This document shows positions 33,701 to 37,215 of a DNA stretch of 64,000 nt, in pieces; positions within the stretch are counted from its first letter, which is position 1; each line of letters starts with the position of its first letter. Position numbers and translations under genes: made by a program. The notes below the pieces were generated by a model. That model had not been told where the DNA came from. It saw nothing but the letters and a program-made list of their open reading frames with translations, and searched no databases. Source of the stretch: Vitellaria paradoxa. Lineage: Eukaryota; Streptophyta; Magnoliopsida; Ericales; Sapotaceae. The stretch is taken from NCBI GenBank assembly GCA_019916065.1, contig CM034242.1, forward strand, positions 8,624,879-8,688,878. Direction: 5' to 3'.

Positions 33701-36512
33701 CTGAATACTTTTTCCTCGAGTACACATTAGAAAACTGAGGCAAATGAGCAAGAAGAGGTTTAGAGGCATGTTCAGGTTTGAAGGCAAGTTTAGAGGCAAA
33801 TGCAGGTTCATTAGGTGGCATAGTTTTGGGTGATGGAGGTGATGGAGGAAGATGAAAAAGAAAGAAATCTTTATCTTGCATGATTGAATTCTCCCTCTAA
33901 AGATATGGAGTGGAAAAATAGGATTCGCTTTCATAAAAAGTGACATCTGCAAAAGTATAGAATTTCTTGGAAGGTGGATGGTGGCACTTATAACCCTTCT
34001 GAGCTGGAGAATATCCAACAAAAATACATTTGATTGCCTGGGGGTCTAATTTACCTCTGTTTGAACTATGAACATGGGCAAATAATACACACCCAAATGT
34101 TTTAGGAATGAGATGCTTGAAAATACTCAAGTTGGGATGAAATTTTGAAAGCATTTCCATGGGACTCTGAAAATTTAAGAGACTGAAAGGTAACCTGTTT
34201 ATAAGATAGACAGATGTAAGAACTGCTTCCCCCCAATAGAACTTAGGCACAAGATGACCATTCTTTCTTTTAGTGACTCTATTATGTTGTGGAGTGTTGA
34301 CAAATGAAGACTCATGAATTATCCCTTCCCTTTCGAAAAAAGCAGTCAAGGTTTGGTTGAAGTAATCCCTTGCATTGTCAGAAGAAAACCGTTTGATTTT
34401 TACACCAAATTGATTTTGTATTTTGACATGAAATTTTGGGAGAACAAAACTCACATCAGACTTGTGTTTGAGTAGGAAAATCCAAGAGACTTTAGTGCAA
34501 TCATCAATGAATGTCACAAACCATCGTGCACCAGAAACATTAGGAATTGAAGAAAAGAAAGAGAATTGAAGAGAAGAAATTTTCTGTATATATTTCATTG
34601 ATCACTACAAGGCTGTTTATATATTCCCAACCTATCTACAAAATAGAAAAACTTCCTAATTCAGTAGTAATCAAATCGTAAGCAAATCCCTTAATTATGA
34701 GAATTCAAATATCTTAATTATGGGAATATCACTGTTACAATATTTTCCAACATTAAGCAATCTTAATAGACTTTGTTTGGTGACTACTCCCCTTAATTTG
34801 TCATTATTCATGATATGACGGTAAGAGAAAAGATTAGAGGAAGACATGAAGCTGAAGGAATCTATTGTTTTGATAGAGTGATGCCTATAGCTTGTCCTGT
34901 AACAGCATCCCTAATAGAGATTCATTATTTTATTGGTTATCCATTGTTATACAAGTTGAAGTCCATGTTTCCCAGTCTAAGGCTTTGTTGGGTTACAAAA
35001 TTTGGTTCTAGCTTTTTTTTATAGGTTTTTTCCTGTCTTATATAATTTTTTTCCACCAAAATTTATTTTTTTTTTAGAAGCGGTACATTTTAAGTGTGTT
35101 AATCACATTCGTTTAAAAAAAAAAAAGAAATCGAAAAATTCATGTCCGTTTTGGTAAAATCTATCCGTTTGGGTAAAAAGCAACAAAAAAGCTGGTTTTT
35201 TTTTTTTATAATTTCTAGCTTTACACAAACAACATGAAATTTTTTTTTTTAAATTTTTTTTATGAATGTTATTAACCCGCCTAAAAGCCTTAGATTTTGG
35301 GGGAAAAAATTAAATTTTGGTGAAAAAAAAGGCCATATAAGACGGGAAGGAAAAAAAAAAAAAAGCTAGAAGCTTTTTGTAACCAAACGCAGCCTTTCGT
35401 TTATAACATCTAAATTGTGAGTCATTCTAGTTAGGAAAGCATTATCGCATGCCTTTGTTTTCCTAAGGCAATAAATGGTCATCAAGTCCTTTCTGGTTAG
35501 GCTATTCAGTTGTTTGAGGGCCTAGTCGTGTTACTTTAAAGTTGGGATTTAGTTATTTTATCACTTTCATAGACAATATTTCTAGAACAACATGGATTTA
35601 TTTAATAAAAGATTGTTCTAAGCTGTTTTGTATTTTTTTAAGTTTTCTTTGTTGATATTAAAACCTAGTTTGATGTGCATGTCTGAATTCTTGACAGTGA
35701 TAATGCAAAAGTATACTTTTGTAAACCTTTTGAGATCACCTTTGGCATGCATTATGAAAAACTGGGGTTTTATGGAGACTTATCCTTATTTTTTGGTCCA
35801 AAATTATTCTTGATGAACTTGAAAGTGATCTCAAGTGTAAAATGTGGTTTTGGTTGATGTTTTTGAAAATATGCCTTTGCAATTTTAGTAATATTGCGTG
35901 CCTTGGAGCTATATTGTAAATTTTCTTGTCGGATCAATTGGTATCCTACGATATTGTTATCTATTTTCGTTTATTCTTTTTTCTATAGTCTTTGTTGTGT
36001 GTTCTTAGTGATTTCCTTGTCAATTATTACTTGGTTTATAATACATTCTAAGGGCTTCTTGAATATAAAGACTCTTCCTTTAGAAATCGGCTTCAAATGC
36101 TTTGCAGCTTGGATTGAACAAGTTGAACGTTTGCACGTTGCATCGAAACAAGTTTATCTGCTAACTCATTAGTTTATTAAATTGTGATTCTAATTAGTTT
36201 GCAATGTCCTTGCTATTCTATTTAGATGATTTTAATGCGAAGCGGTGCGATGTAAATCTGAAATTATAGCTGTTAACCAAATGGAACCATAATATTCCAT
36301 TTTATTTGAATTGCAGTCCTTTCTCTAACTATCCTTTGGACTTCGCAGATGGTCCCGTTGTTCAACATTTCTTTAAGTGGGATTGGGTTCAGCTTACATG
36401 GAAGACCTGAATACTTGAATTCCACCATCAGTTTCTCATTGACTGCCAGATCATATAATGATAAGTATGAATCCTGGGAGCCTGTTGTTGAGCCAGTTGA
36501 TGGATTCTTAAG
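3250..36512 (+). CDS. VPS13: VPS13-like bridge lipid-transfer protein (26 exons, partial)
   Basis: Intermembrane lipid-transfer protein of the VPS13 family. VPS13 proteins form long hydrophobic-groove bridges at membrane contact sites and move bulk phospholipid; plant members affect vacuolar or endosomal trafficking and development. Exons: 3250-3317, 3671-3791, 3880-4086, 4227-4430, 4517-4626, 5201-5294, 5395-5493, 9675-9839, 9930-10004, 10089-10568, 10649-10996, 11140-11271, 12919-13032, 13113-13297, 13586-13694, 14066-14209, 14364-14654, 15960-16610, 16713-16904, 20344-20447, 20981-21270, 21379-21463, 21541-21846, 23291-23650, 23765-24251, 36349-36512. They total 5,585 nt with no stop or phase conflict. 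The order is extended VPS13 repeats, a PH domain (exons 4-7), more repeats, then Vps62/DUF946-type W-R-P repeats (exons 22-25). The arrangement fits Arabidopsis At4g17140-like proteins, not SHRUBBY. The N-terminal chorein region and the C-terminus lie outside the window. The gene sits in a dense transposon landscape with introns of 3-12 kb and one of at least 27 kb. Confidence 0.9.
3671..3791 (+). CDS. VPS13: VPS13 exon 2
   Basis: This 121-nt exon completes the split Arg and encodes FFLNLDIAAPKITIP..., ending in NLIIRSQ. The 'D-APK-IP' block is one of the most conserved in VPS13. Acceptor gctgctag, donor gttgat. Confidence 0.9.
3880..4086 (+). CDS. VPS13: VPS13 exon 3
   Basis: This 207-nt phase-0 exon contains LILSDVSAFLVDGDYHW and ends KCGVVLKLQQ, extending the VPS13 repeat region. 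Acceptor tacatgcag, donor gtaata. The following intron carries a T-homopolymer. Confidence 0.9.
4227..4430 (+). CDS. VPS13: VPS13 exon 4 (start of PH domain)
   Basis: This 204-nt exon encodes IRSENPSYPSTRLAVRLPSL, then a helical stretch, and ends in EGWLSLLIWK, the first beta strand of a pleckstrin-homology fold. The donor is gttctc, and the preceding acceptor is tttatctag. Confidence 0.9.
4517..4626 (+). CDS. VPS13: VPS13 exon 5 (PH domain)
   Basis: This 110-nt exon encodes GVGNREAVWQRKYICLVGPF then LYVLESPGSKSYKQYL. The W-x-R-x-Y/F-x-x-L pattern is the PH beta-2/beta-3 signature, with basic residues able to bind phosphoinositides. It ends two bases into an Arg/Ser codon. Confidence 0.92.
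5201..5294 (+). CDS. VPS13: VPS13 exon 6 (PH domain)
   Basis: This 94-nt exon begins with one base completing Ser and encodes LRGKQVYQIPTEIVGNVEHV and LAVCAPSRTNK, the middle strands of the PH fold. Acceptor ttctttgtag, donor gtttga. Confidence 0.88.
5395..5493 (+). CDS. VPS13: VPS13 exon 7 (PH domain C-terminal helix)
   Basis: This 99-nt exon encodes VVEDVNALLLRCDSDDSRRT then WQNRLQGAIYRAS. The D-x-x-x-x-x-W-x-x-x-L pattern is the conserved C-terminal helix of PH domains with its invariant Trp. It is followed by a 4.2-kb intron full of repeats. Confidence 0.9.
5820..6012 (+). repeat. Degenerate minisatellite (about 33-38-bp units)
   Basis: Five to six imperfect units start with ttgctgaaa and continue like atcaaacaatttcaaca (unit starts near 5820, 5853, 5887, 5969 and 6000). 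A chance 86-codon frame across them reads as a Q/K/F-rich, coiled-coil-like string, which I treat as a by-product of the repeat and not as a gene. Confidence 0.7.
6677..6706. repeat. (CT)n microsatellite
   Basis: An uninterrupted ct dinucleotide run of about 28 bases is followed by C-rich sequence. It lies within the intron between exons 7 and 8. Confidence 0.95.
6795..7797. mobile_element. Candidate hAT-like non-autonomous element
   Basis: The left edge reads cagtggtagagccagg and then a G-rich run. The right edge, reverse-complemented, reads cagcgctggggtggg. Both resemble the CAGYGG-type, G-rich termini common in plant hAT relatives. The interior is AT-rich, with a C17-A8 run at 7103-7127, and has no coding capacity. 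I could not find a matching 8-bp target-site duplication, so the boundaries are tentative. Confidence 0.35.
7985..9317. mobile_element. TIR-bounded DNA element (Mutator-like candidate)
   Basis: The left end reads tttagtcataccaaaaaaac and the right end is its inverted counterpart (ggtgtgactaaa, 9305-9316). The inverted similarity continues irregularly through aagtcacac motifs on both sides. It encloses a tandem array at 8246-8945. No transposase frame is visible. No clean target-site duplication was found, so the superfamily is uncertain. Confidence 0.45.
8246..8945. repeat. Tandem repeat array, about 217-bp units with palindromes
   Basis: Units begin with aaacagtaccggtactgttt or near variants at 8246, 8461, 8679 and 8898 (spacings 215, 218, 219), giving a little over three copies. 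Each complete unit holds two or three copies of a palindrome with core CAGTACCGGTACTG. At 8787-8808 the palindrome is perfect over 22 bases. The rest of the unit includes ccatggatt, an aactcgtcat motif and acatcgatcgatac. Confidence 0.9.
9675..9839 (+). CDS. VPS13: VPS13 exon 8
   Basis: This 165-nt exon encodes the acidic linker after the PH domain (ETSSDTEDSEAEPVESHS), then VEKFFVIGVLDEFKICFNYN. It reopens the repeat-type beta structure after a 4.2-kb intron. Confidence 0.9.
9930..10004 (+). CDS. VPS13: VPS13 exon 9
   Basis: This 75-nt exon encodes HDHSIMKVLLAEESRLFEFR then AIGGQ. Acceptor atcatacag, donor gtaaga. It is in phase 0 on both sides. Confidence 0.88.
10089..10568 (+). CDS. VPS13: VPS13 exon 10
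   Basis: This 480-nt exon runs from VELSIRANDMYIGTVLKSLE through a long, low-conservation acidic loop to DSFVKAQIVIYDQNSHLYHN and IDKW. The variable central part (about residues 45-125 of the exon) is probably a disordered insertion. Donor gtgagt. Confidence 0.9.
10649..10996 (+). CDS. VPS13: VPS13 exon 11
   Basis: This 348-nt exon encodes VTVTLATLSFFCRRPTILAI and, after a serine/acidic loop, GLLGKGKSRTIFYLILNMAR and TLSQDNLLTDIK. These are highly conserved VPS13 blocks. The preceding intron is only 80 nt. Confidence 0.92.
11140..11271 (+). CDS. VPS13: VPS13 exon 12
   Basis: This 132-nt exon encodes VFPSSFSIKAALGNLRISDD and ends in NPGGSSFVE. Acceptor tgttcctag, donor gtactt. It is followed by a 1.65-kb intron (11272-12918) in which I see only AT-rich sequence and homopolymer runs, with no recognisable element. 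Confidence 0.9.
12919..13032 (+). CDS. VPS13: VPS13 exon 13
   Basis: This 114-nt exon encodes LHFSSFSADDEDYEGYDYSL and the strand LSEVRIVYLNRFVQE, a characteristic VPS13 repeat strand. Acceptor gaacacag, donor gtaact. Confidence 0.9.
13113..13297 (+). CDS. VPS13: VPS13 exon 14
   Basis: This 185-nt exon encodes VVSYFMGLFP..., NSEKWFTTSEIEGSPAVKLD and KPIILMPRRTDSL. It ends in two bases of an Asp codon at a strong donor, ga|gtaagt. The next real exon supplies the third base. Confidence 0.9.
13471..13561 (+). pseudogene. Duplicated, stop-containing copy of VPS13 exon 15 start
   Basis: This 91-bp segment is a tandem duplicate of 13562-13652. It contains the polypyrimidine tract and AG acceptor (tactattgcag) and the first half of the exon. 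Read in the same phase, it gives HLKVDIIFITVQNGFQ and then a TGA stop, against YLKLDVVHITVQNTFQW in the real copy. It lacks the second half of the exon and the donor site. It is either a dead duplicate or a potential poison acceptor. Confidence 0.85.
13586..13694 (+). CDS. VPS13: VPS13 exon 15
   Basis: This 109-nt exon completes Asp and encodes YLKLDVVHITVQNTFQWFYG then SKREMNAVHVDILTVL. The acceptor tacgattgcag is the second of two near-identical acceptors 91 bp apart. Donor gtgaga. Confidence 0.92.
14066..14209 (+). CDS. VPS13: VPS13 exon 16
   Basis: This 144-nt exon encodes VENINLNVGMGAELGESIIQ and SLRDLLHQIPSIEVAIK. It is strongly conserved and in phase 0. Confidence 0.92.
14364..14654 (+). 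CDS. VPS13: VPS13 exon 17
   Basis: This 291-nt exon encodes MEKLKAALSNREYQIITECA, a variable loop, and WISMKVSVDINLVELCLHYG. The donor gtcttc is followed by a (tc)n run. The 1.3-kb intron after it holds only short local repeats. Confidence 0.9.
14740..15060. repeat. Two diverged copies of a block of about 100 bp
   Basis: The phrases ttagccaccatctcacctaaaagcttaa (14759-14786) and ttagtcactattttacctgcaaacctaa recur, each followed by a gggagag...gactttat or gaactttat stretch. It looks like a diverged local duplication of unknown origin within the intron. Confidence 0.5.
15082..15163. repeat. 41-bp direct tandem repeat
   Basis: Two adjacent copies of a unit start ttaatgatcaagtcaa and end gaaggattgaaag, differing at a few positions (15081-15121 and 15122-15160). 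Confidence 0.85.
15531..15718. repeat. Tandem duplication of about 95 bp
   Basis: Copy one (15531-15627) and copy two (15628-15718) both run from tggtaagaagt through gggagtcgtgg and tttattttggtttg to cattctta-gtcatatttgac. They differ by an 8-base gap in copy two and several substitutions. Confidence 0.88.
15960..16610 (+). CDS. VPS13: VPS13 exon 18
   Basis: This 651-nt exon is the largest found. It opens with ISGAWLLYKSNTMGEGFLSS and includes SLKGFSVIDDREGTEQELRL, QRPQLLVALDFLLALVEFFV and the tail GNGKRLQFKNVTIK. These are hallmark VPS13 blocks, including the hydrophobic strands that line the lipid groove. Its acceptor lies directly behind a run of 16 Cs. Confidence 0.93.
16713..16904 (+). 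CDS. VPS13: VPS13 exon 19
   Basis: This 192-nt exon encodes NGWYLDSCILLGANSSYSAS, a variable acidic loop, and RSTELLVELQ. Acceptor gtagtgcag, donor gttaag. Confidence 0.9.
19180..19456 (+). mobile_element. Decayed copia RNase H tail in intron 19
   Basis: The plus strand reads YCDNEVI and then IANNLFFHERTEYIEVEC, matching the catalytic YCDN and the HERTKHIEVDCH motif of copia RNase H. After two stops it gives GGILTKPLA and DLYAPV, the usual copia C-terminus. Stops and frameshifts are frequent. The rest of the 3.4-kb intron (16905-20343) upstream of it has no piece I can assign with confidence. Confidence 0.75.
19470..19665 (+). repeat. Putative LTR following copia remnant
   Basis: This begins tgttaggatcttctagaata directly after the RNase H tail. 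It contains tataaataca (about 19592), an apparent TATA region, and ends near cttagctgg. No second copy was found, so the extent is approximate. Confidence 0.45.
20344..20447 (+). CDS. VPS13: VPS13 exon 20
   Basis: This 104-nt exon encodes AIGPELTFYNTSKDVGKSLL then LSNKLLHAQLDAFC and two bases of Arg. Acceptor ctttgcag, donor gttatt. Confidence 0.92.
20981..21270 (+). CDS. VPS13: VPS13 exon 21
   Basis: This 290-nt exon encodes LVVKADTLEMNVNALGLTME, the strand SFSILRLFLAVEEDILAFLR and MTVVCSEFDRVGTIK. It ends one base into an Asn codon. Confidence 0.92.
21379..21463 (+). CDS. VPS13: VPS13 exon 22 (start of Vps62-type region)
   Basis: This 85-nt exon encodes NPSGDHVYAFWRPHAPPGFA then VLGDYLTP. 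The W-R-P-x-x-P-P-G-F-x-x-L-G-D motif is the signature of the Vps62/DUF946 repeat, a plant VPS13 module. The following intron is only 77 nt. Confidence 0.92.
21541..21846 (+). CDS. VPS13: VPS13 exon 23 (Vps62-type region)
   Basis: This 306-nt exon encodes DKPPTKGVVAVNISLARVKR and SIWFPEAPKGYVALGCVVST, a second W-x-P-x-x-P-x-G-Y-x-x-L-G repeat. It ends DFIAVSSNI at the donor tt|gtaagt. Confidence 0.92.
21970..22760 (-). mobile_element. Decayed antisense copia 3' end in intron 23
   Basis: An LTR-like stretch (about 21971-22155) is followed by tttcccctcaagct, the reverse-complement polypurine tract found next to other copia 3' LTRs in this window. Beyond it the minus strand carries a heavily mutated RNase H segment. 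Its order and spacing match the copia 3' end, but no frame survives. Confidence 0.5.
22988..23210. repeat. Diverged tandem duplication of about 110 bp
   Basis: Two copies (about 22988-23097 and 23104-23210) share agagatttccgcagg or agagatatttccacagg, ggataa, gaatatag-ttagttccagc, and cataaagtg-taggttgct...tgtgcttgt. It sits just upstream of the acceptor of exon 24. Confidence 0.7.
23291..23650 (+). CDS. VPS13: VPS13 exon 24 (Vps62-type region)
   Basis: This 360-nt exon encodes YLSSLAFWRVNNSVGTFLLA, the linker around the ELRHIFFG motif, and KKISIWRPIVAQGMVYFGDI, a third W-R-P repeat. Donor gtatgt. Confidence 0.92.
23765..24251 (+). CDS. VPS13: VPS13 exon 25 (Vps62-type region)
   Basis: This 487-nt exon encodes GYEPPNTCIVLHDSGGNIFK, then SISFWLPQAPPGFVSLGCVA (a fourth W-x-P repeat), SGFKKPPRRFALKLADPD and SAALFDDYGGL. 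It ends in phase 0 at donor gtaagg. The next exon is 12.1 kb away. Confidence 0.93.
24252..25087 (+). other. Intron sequence without a recognised element
   Basis: This is the first part of the 12.1-kb intron after exon 25. I see no coding similarity, LTR or terminal repeat here. It ends at the TTAAG target-site duplication (25088-25092) of Copia-B. Confidence 0.5.
25093..25296 (-). repeat. Copia-B 3' LTR
   Basis: It starts tgtggcaaagaaagag and ends near ttttgcaacg, followed by ctccctctcaag, the complement of the polypurine tract. It aligns along its length with 34553-34752. Confidence 0.85.
25304..26618 (-). pseudogene. Copia-B reverse transcriptase/RNase H
   Basis: The minus strand encodes the RT core (QQFDVKIAFLYADLEEEFYM; the catalytic motif reads AYVDDIIITR, with the YVDD box intact), then YFLGIEVAHSRQEIFISQQK, and RNase H with [20 protein letters not shown] and DRHFIKEKL. 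Frameshifts separate the pieces at about 26197, 25840 and 25590. The element's last codons give MENIYSLA next to the polypurine tract. Confidence 0.85.
26619..28064. mobile_element. hAT-like DNA element inserted in Copia-B RT
   Basis: The terminal inverted repeats are caatgtggttaaaatc at the left and, reverse-complemented, caatgttgttaaaatc at the right (one mismatch in 16). They continue as imperfect aaaatcg-rich sequence. The flanks gtctgcgc and gtccaagc match at 5 of 8 positions, which would fit a decayed 8-bp duplication. The element interrupts the Copia-B reverse transcriptase between the GYTHM and DYQETFAP codons. I see no transposase. It hosts a second element at 27307-27947. Confidence 0.75.
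27307..27947. mobile_element. Nested hAT-type MITE with 8-bp TSD
   Basis: The terminal inverted repeats ctatgaagcacggatac are perfect over 17 bases (27307-27323 and 27931-27947). They are flanked by a perfect 8-bp target-site duplication gtgctata (27299-27306 and 27948-27955). Just inside both ends are clusters of tacggg/cgtatcc hexamers. The 641-bp interior is AT-rich and non-coding. The TSD length and ends indicate the hAT superfamily. Confidence 0.92.
28309..28522 (-). repeat. Copia-C 3' LTR
   Basis: TG...CA ends: tgtcaaagaaatag to attttcccaca. It contains two copies of ttaaatacactaagtacatgc. It is followed by ctccccctcaag, the complement of the polypurine tract (28523-28534). Confidence 0.95.
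28530..33065 (-). pseudogene. Copia-C gag-pol polyprotein (one in-frame stop)
   Basis: A polyprotein of about 1,511 codons starts MMSDVSPVTKPATSQQDE at 33065. Residues 20-225 are the copia gag domain (IQAAYRLNGKNYLKWSQLVR). The zinc knuckle (about 279-292) is CTYCKKPRDTRENC, with the expected His replaced by Asp. Protease DSGATDHMTH lies near 385. The pre-integrase motif H-x-x-x-LGH...C-x-x-C is LHHRRLGHPSF...FHCEKCELAKH. Integrase has D in HSDVWGP (about 580), D in VRSDNARD (about 643) and E in VAERKNGDLL (about 683). Reverse transcriptase YVDDIIVTG is near 1197. A TAA at 29006-29004 falls in LML-stop-AYTDADYAE, where relatives have Glu. The frame then continues through RNase H (SSAEAEFRAM, YCDNKSAI, DRHFIKEKL) to MENIYSPA. 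Confidence 0.95.
33232..33244 (-). promoter_or_regulatory. Copia-C primer-binding site
   Basis: The plus strand reads ggctctgatacca, i.e. TGGTATCAGAGCC on the element's strand, complementary to initiator tRNA-Met. It directly abuts the 5' LTR. Confidence 0.95.
33245..33458 (-). repeat. Copia-C 5' LTR
   Basis: This is the second copy of the 214-bp LTR. It differs from the other at two bases in the cttacctaaa stretch, one in tatttatac, one in agaatgtta and one in cagtcat. It would drive transcription leftward, antisense to VPS13. Confidence 0.95.
33464..34552 (-). pseudogene. Copia-B integrase region
   Basis: This gives IPNVSGARWFVTFIDDCTKV, FSSDNARDYFNQTL and HESSFVNTPQHNRVTKRKNG, the copia integrase core. 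The last catalytic position is altered: relatives have AERKNG and this copy has TKRKNG, so the Glu is lost. The first Asp (HSDVWGP) is absent because the frame starts abruptly at the LTR junction. A linker follows leftward to the Copia-C insertion. Confidence 0.85.
34553..34752 (-). repeat. Copia-B 5' LTR
   Basis: This matches 25093-25296 over about 200 bp (tatatttcattgat-actacaagg, taatcaaatcgta, ttaattatgggaat). It ends ttttccaaca and is followed by the TTAAG duplication. No PBS follows, because the internal 5' region is deleted. Confidence 0.85.
34981..35394. mobile_element. MITE-like inverted-repeat element
   Basis: The left end ggctttgttgggttacaaaa and the right end, reverse-complemented ggctgcgtttggttacaaaa, form terminal inverted repeats. 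They continue through cttctagctttttttt and gtcttatata. The interior is A/T homopolymer-rich and non-coding. I see no clear target-site duplication. Such GGC-TGCGTTTGGTTAC ends are common on plant MITEs. Confidence 0.65.
35395..36348 (+). other. Intron sequence without a recognised element
   Basis: This AT-rich stretch before exon 26 ends at acceptor cttcgcag. No terminal repeats or transposon coding similarity was recognised. Confidence 0.5.
36349..36512 (+). CDS. VPS13: VPS13 exon 26 (last found)
   Basis: This 164-nt exon encodes MVPLFNISLSGIGFSLHGRP, EYLNSTISFSLTARSYNDKY and ESWEPVVEPVDGFL plus two bases of Arg. The donor is ag|gtgatc. The homologous protein continues with conserved sequence that I cannot find anywhere in the remaining 27.5 kb. 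Confidence 0.9.
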
Positions 36513-36942
36513 GTGATCTGTCATACTATATATTCAGTTTATATTTTAATGCTAGTTGTTTTAAGGCCGTAATCAGGCTTTATATTGCTGCCCACGAATC
36601 TATGTTGCATGGACAGATTTATATGTTGGGTGCAAGTGTGCATAATTACTTGCACCTAATTCTTAGATAGGATTGCTCTAATTCCTGCTCCATGGACACT
36701 CATTTTTCCCCCTTAATGTTATTACTTAATTTCCTAGGGTAACACGGTGCACACCAATAAGGATCATAATGGGTGAGGGTGAAAATTAAAGCAGGAAGAG
36801 AAGCAGGAACGGATGAGGGCACACACCATCAATAACAATATGCTTAAAAAATACCAGTCTGCCTAATAATCATTCAGTTTATGGAATAAGTAAGAAATTA
36901 CCCCTAGAGCGAAGTTATAATGGTTTGTGGGCTAAAGCCCAT

Positions 36943-37208
36943 TGAAAGCTAGAGAGAAATTGATTGAATGGCTTGATACCCAATTGGGTTATCTATGATT
37001 TGTATTTATACACATAGAATAAGGACTTTACATATTACATACATCACCCCTAGACTAGATACATCACTTCTAGACTAGATACATAAATTCGAAGATACAT
37101 GAATGACAATAATAAATGAATTACAATTTCTAAAATCAGACTTGGAAATCACCAACACATGGAATGAATTTCTGGCTGTACAAACTAAAATATTCTGGAT
37201 TTTCAACA
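36943..37208 (-). repeat. Copia-D 3' LTR
   Basis: It runs from tgaaagctagagagaaattg to attctggattttcaaca and contains the duplicated ctagactagatacat motif. Confidence 0.93.
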
Positions 37209-37215
37209 TTTCCCC

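Larger units (their letters stand above)
25093..34752 (-). mobile_element. Copia-B, nested and 5'-deleted Ty1/copia retrotransposon
   Basis: This is a minus-strand copia element bounded by related LTRs (25093-25296 and about 34553-34752) and by a perfect 5-bp target-site duplication TTAAG (25088-25092 and 34753-34757). Its coding remnants read, from right to left, integrase (34552-33890), linker, reverse transcriptase (28308-28065 then 26618-25840) and RNase H (25809-25304). Gag, protease and the pre-integrase zinc finger are missing: the right LTR joins directly to integrase at about 34550. It is interrupted by the hAT-like element at 26619-28064 and by Copia-C at 28309-33458. It is antisense to VPS13. 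Confidence 0.9.

Noticed and set aside
36720..36800. Possible VPS13 exon after tttcctag at about 36738
   Set aside because: The translation does not match the conserved sequence expected after exon 26 and is quickly closed.
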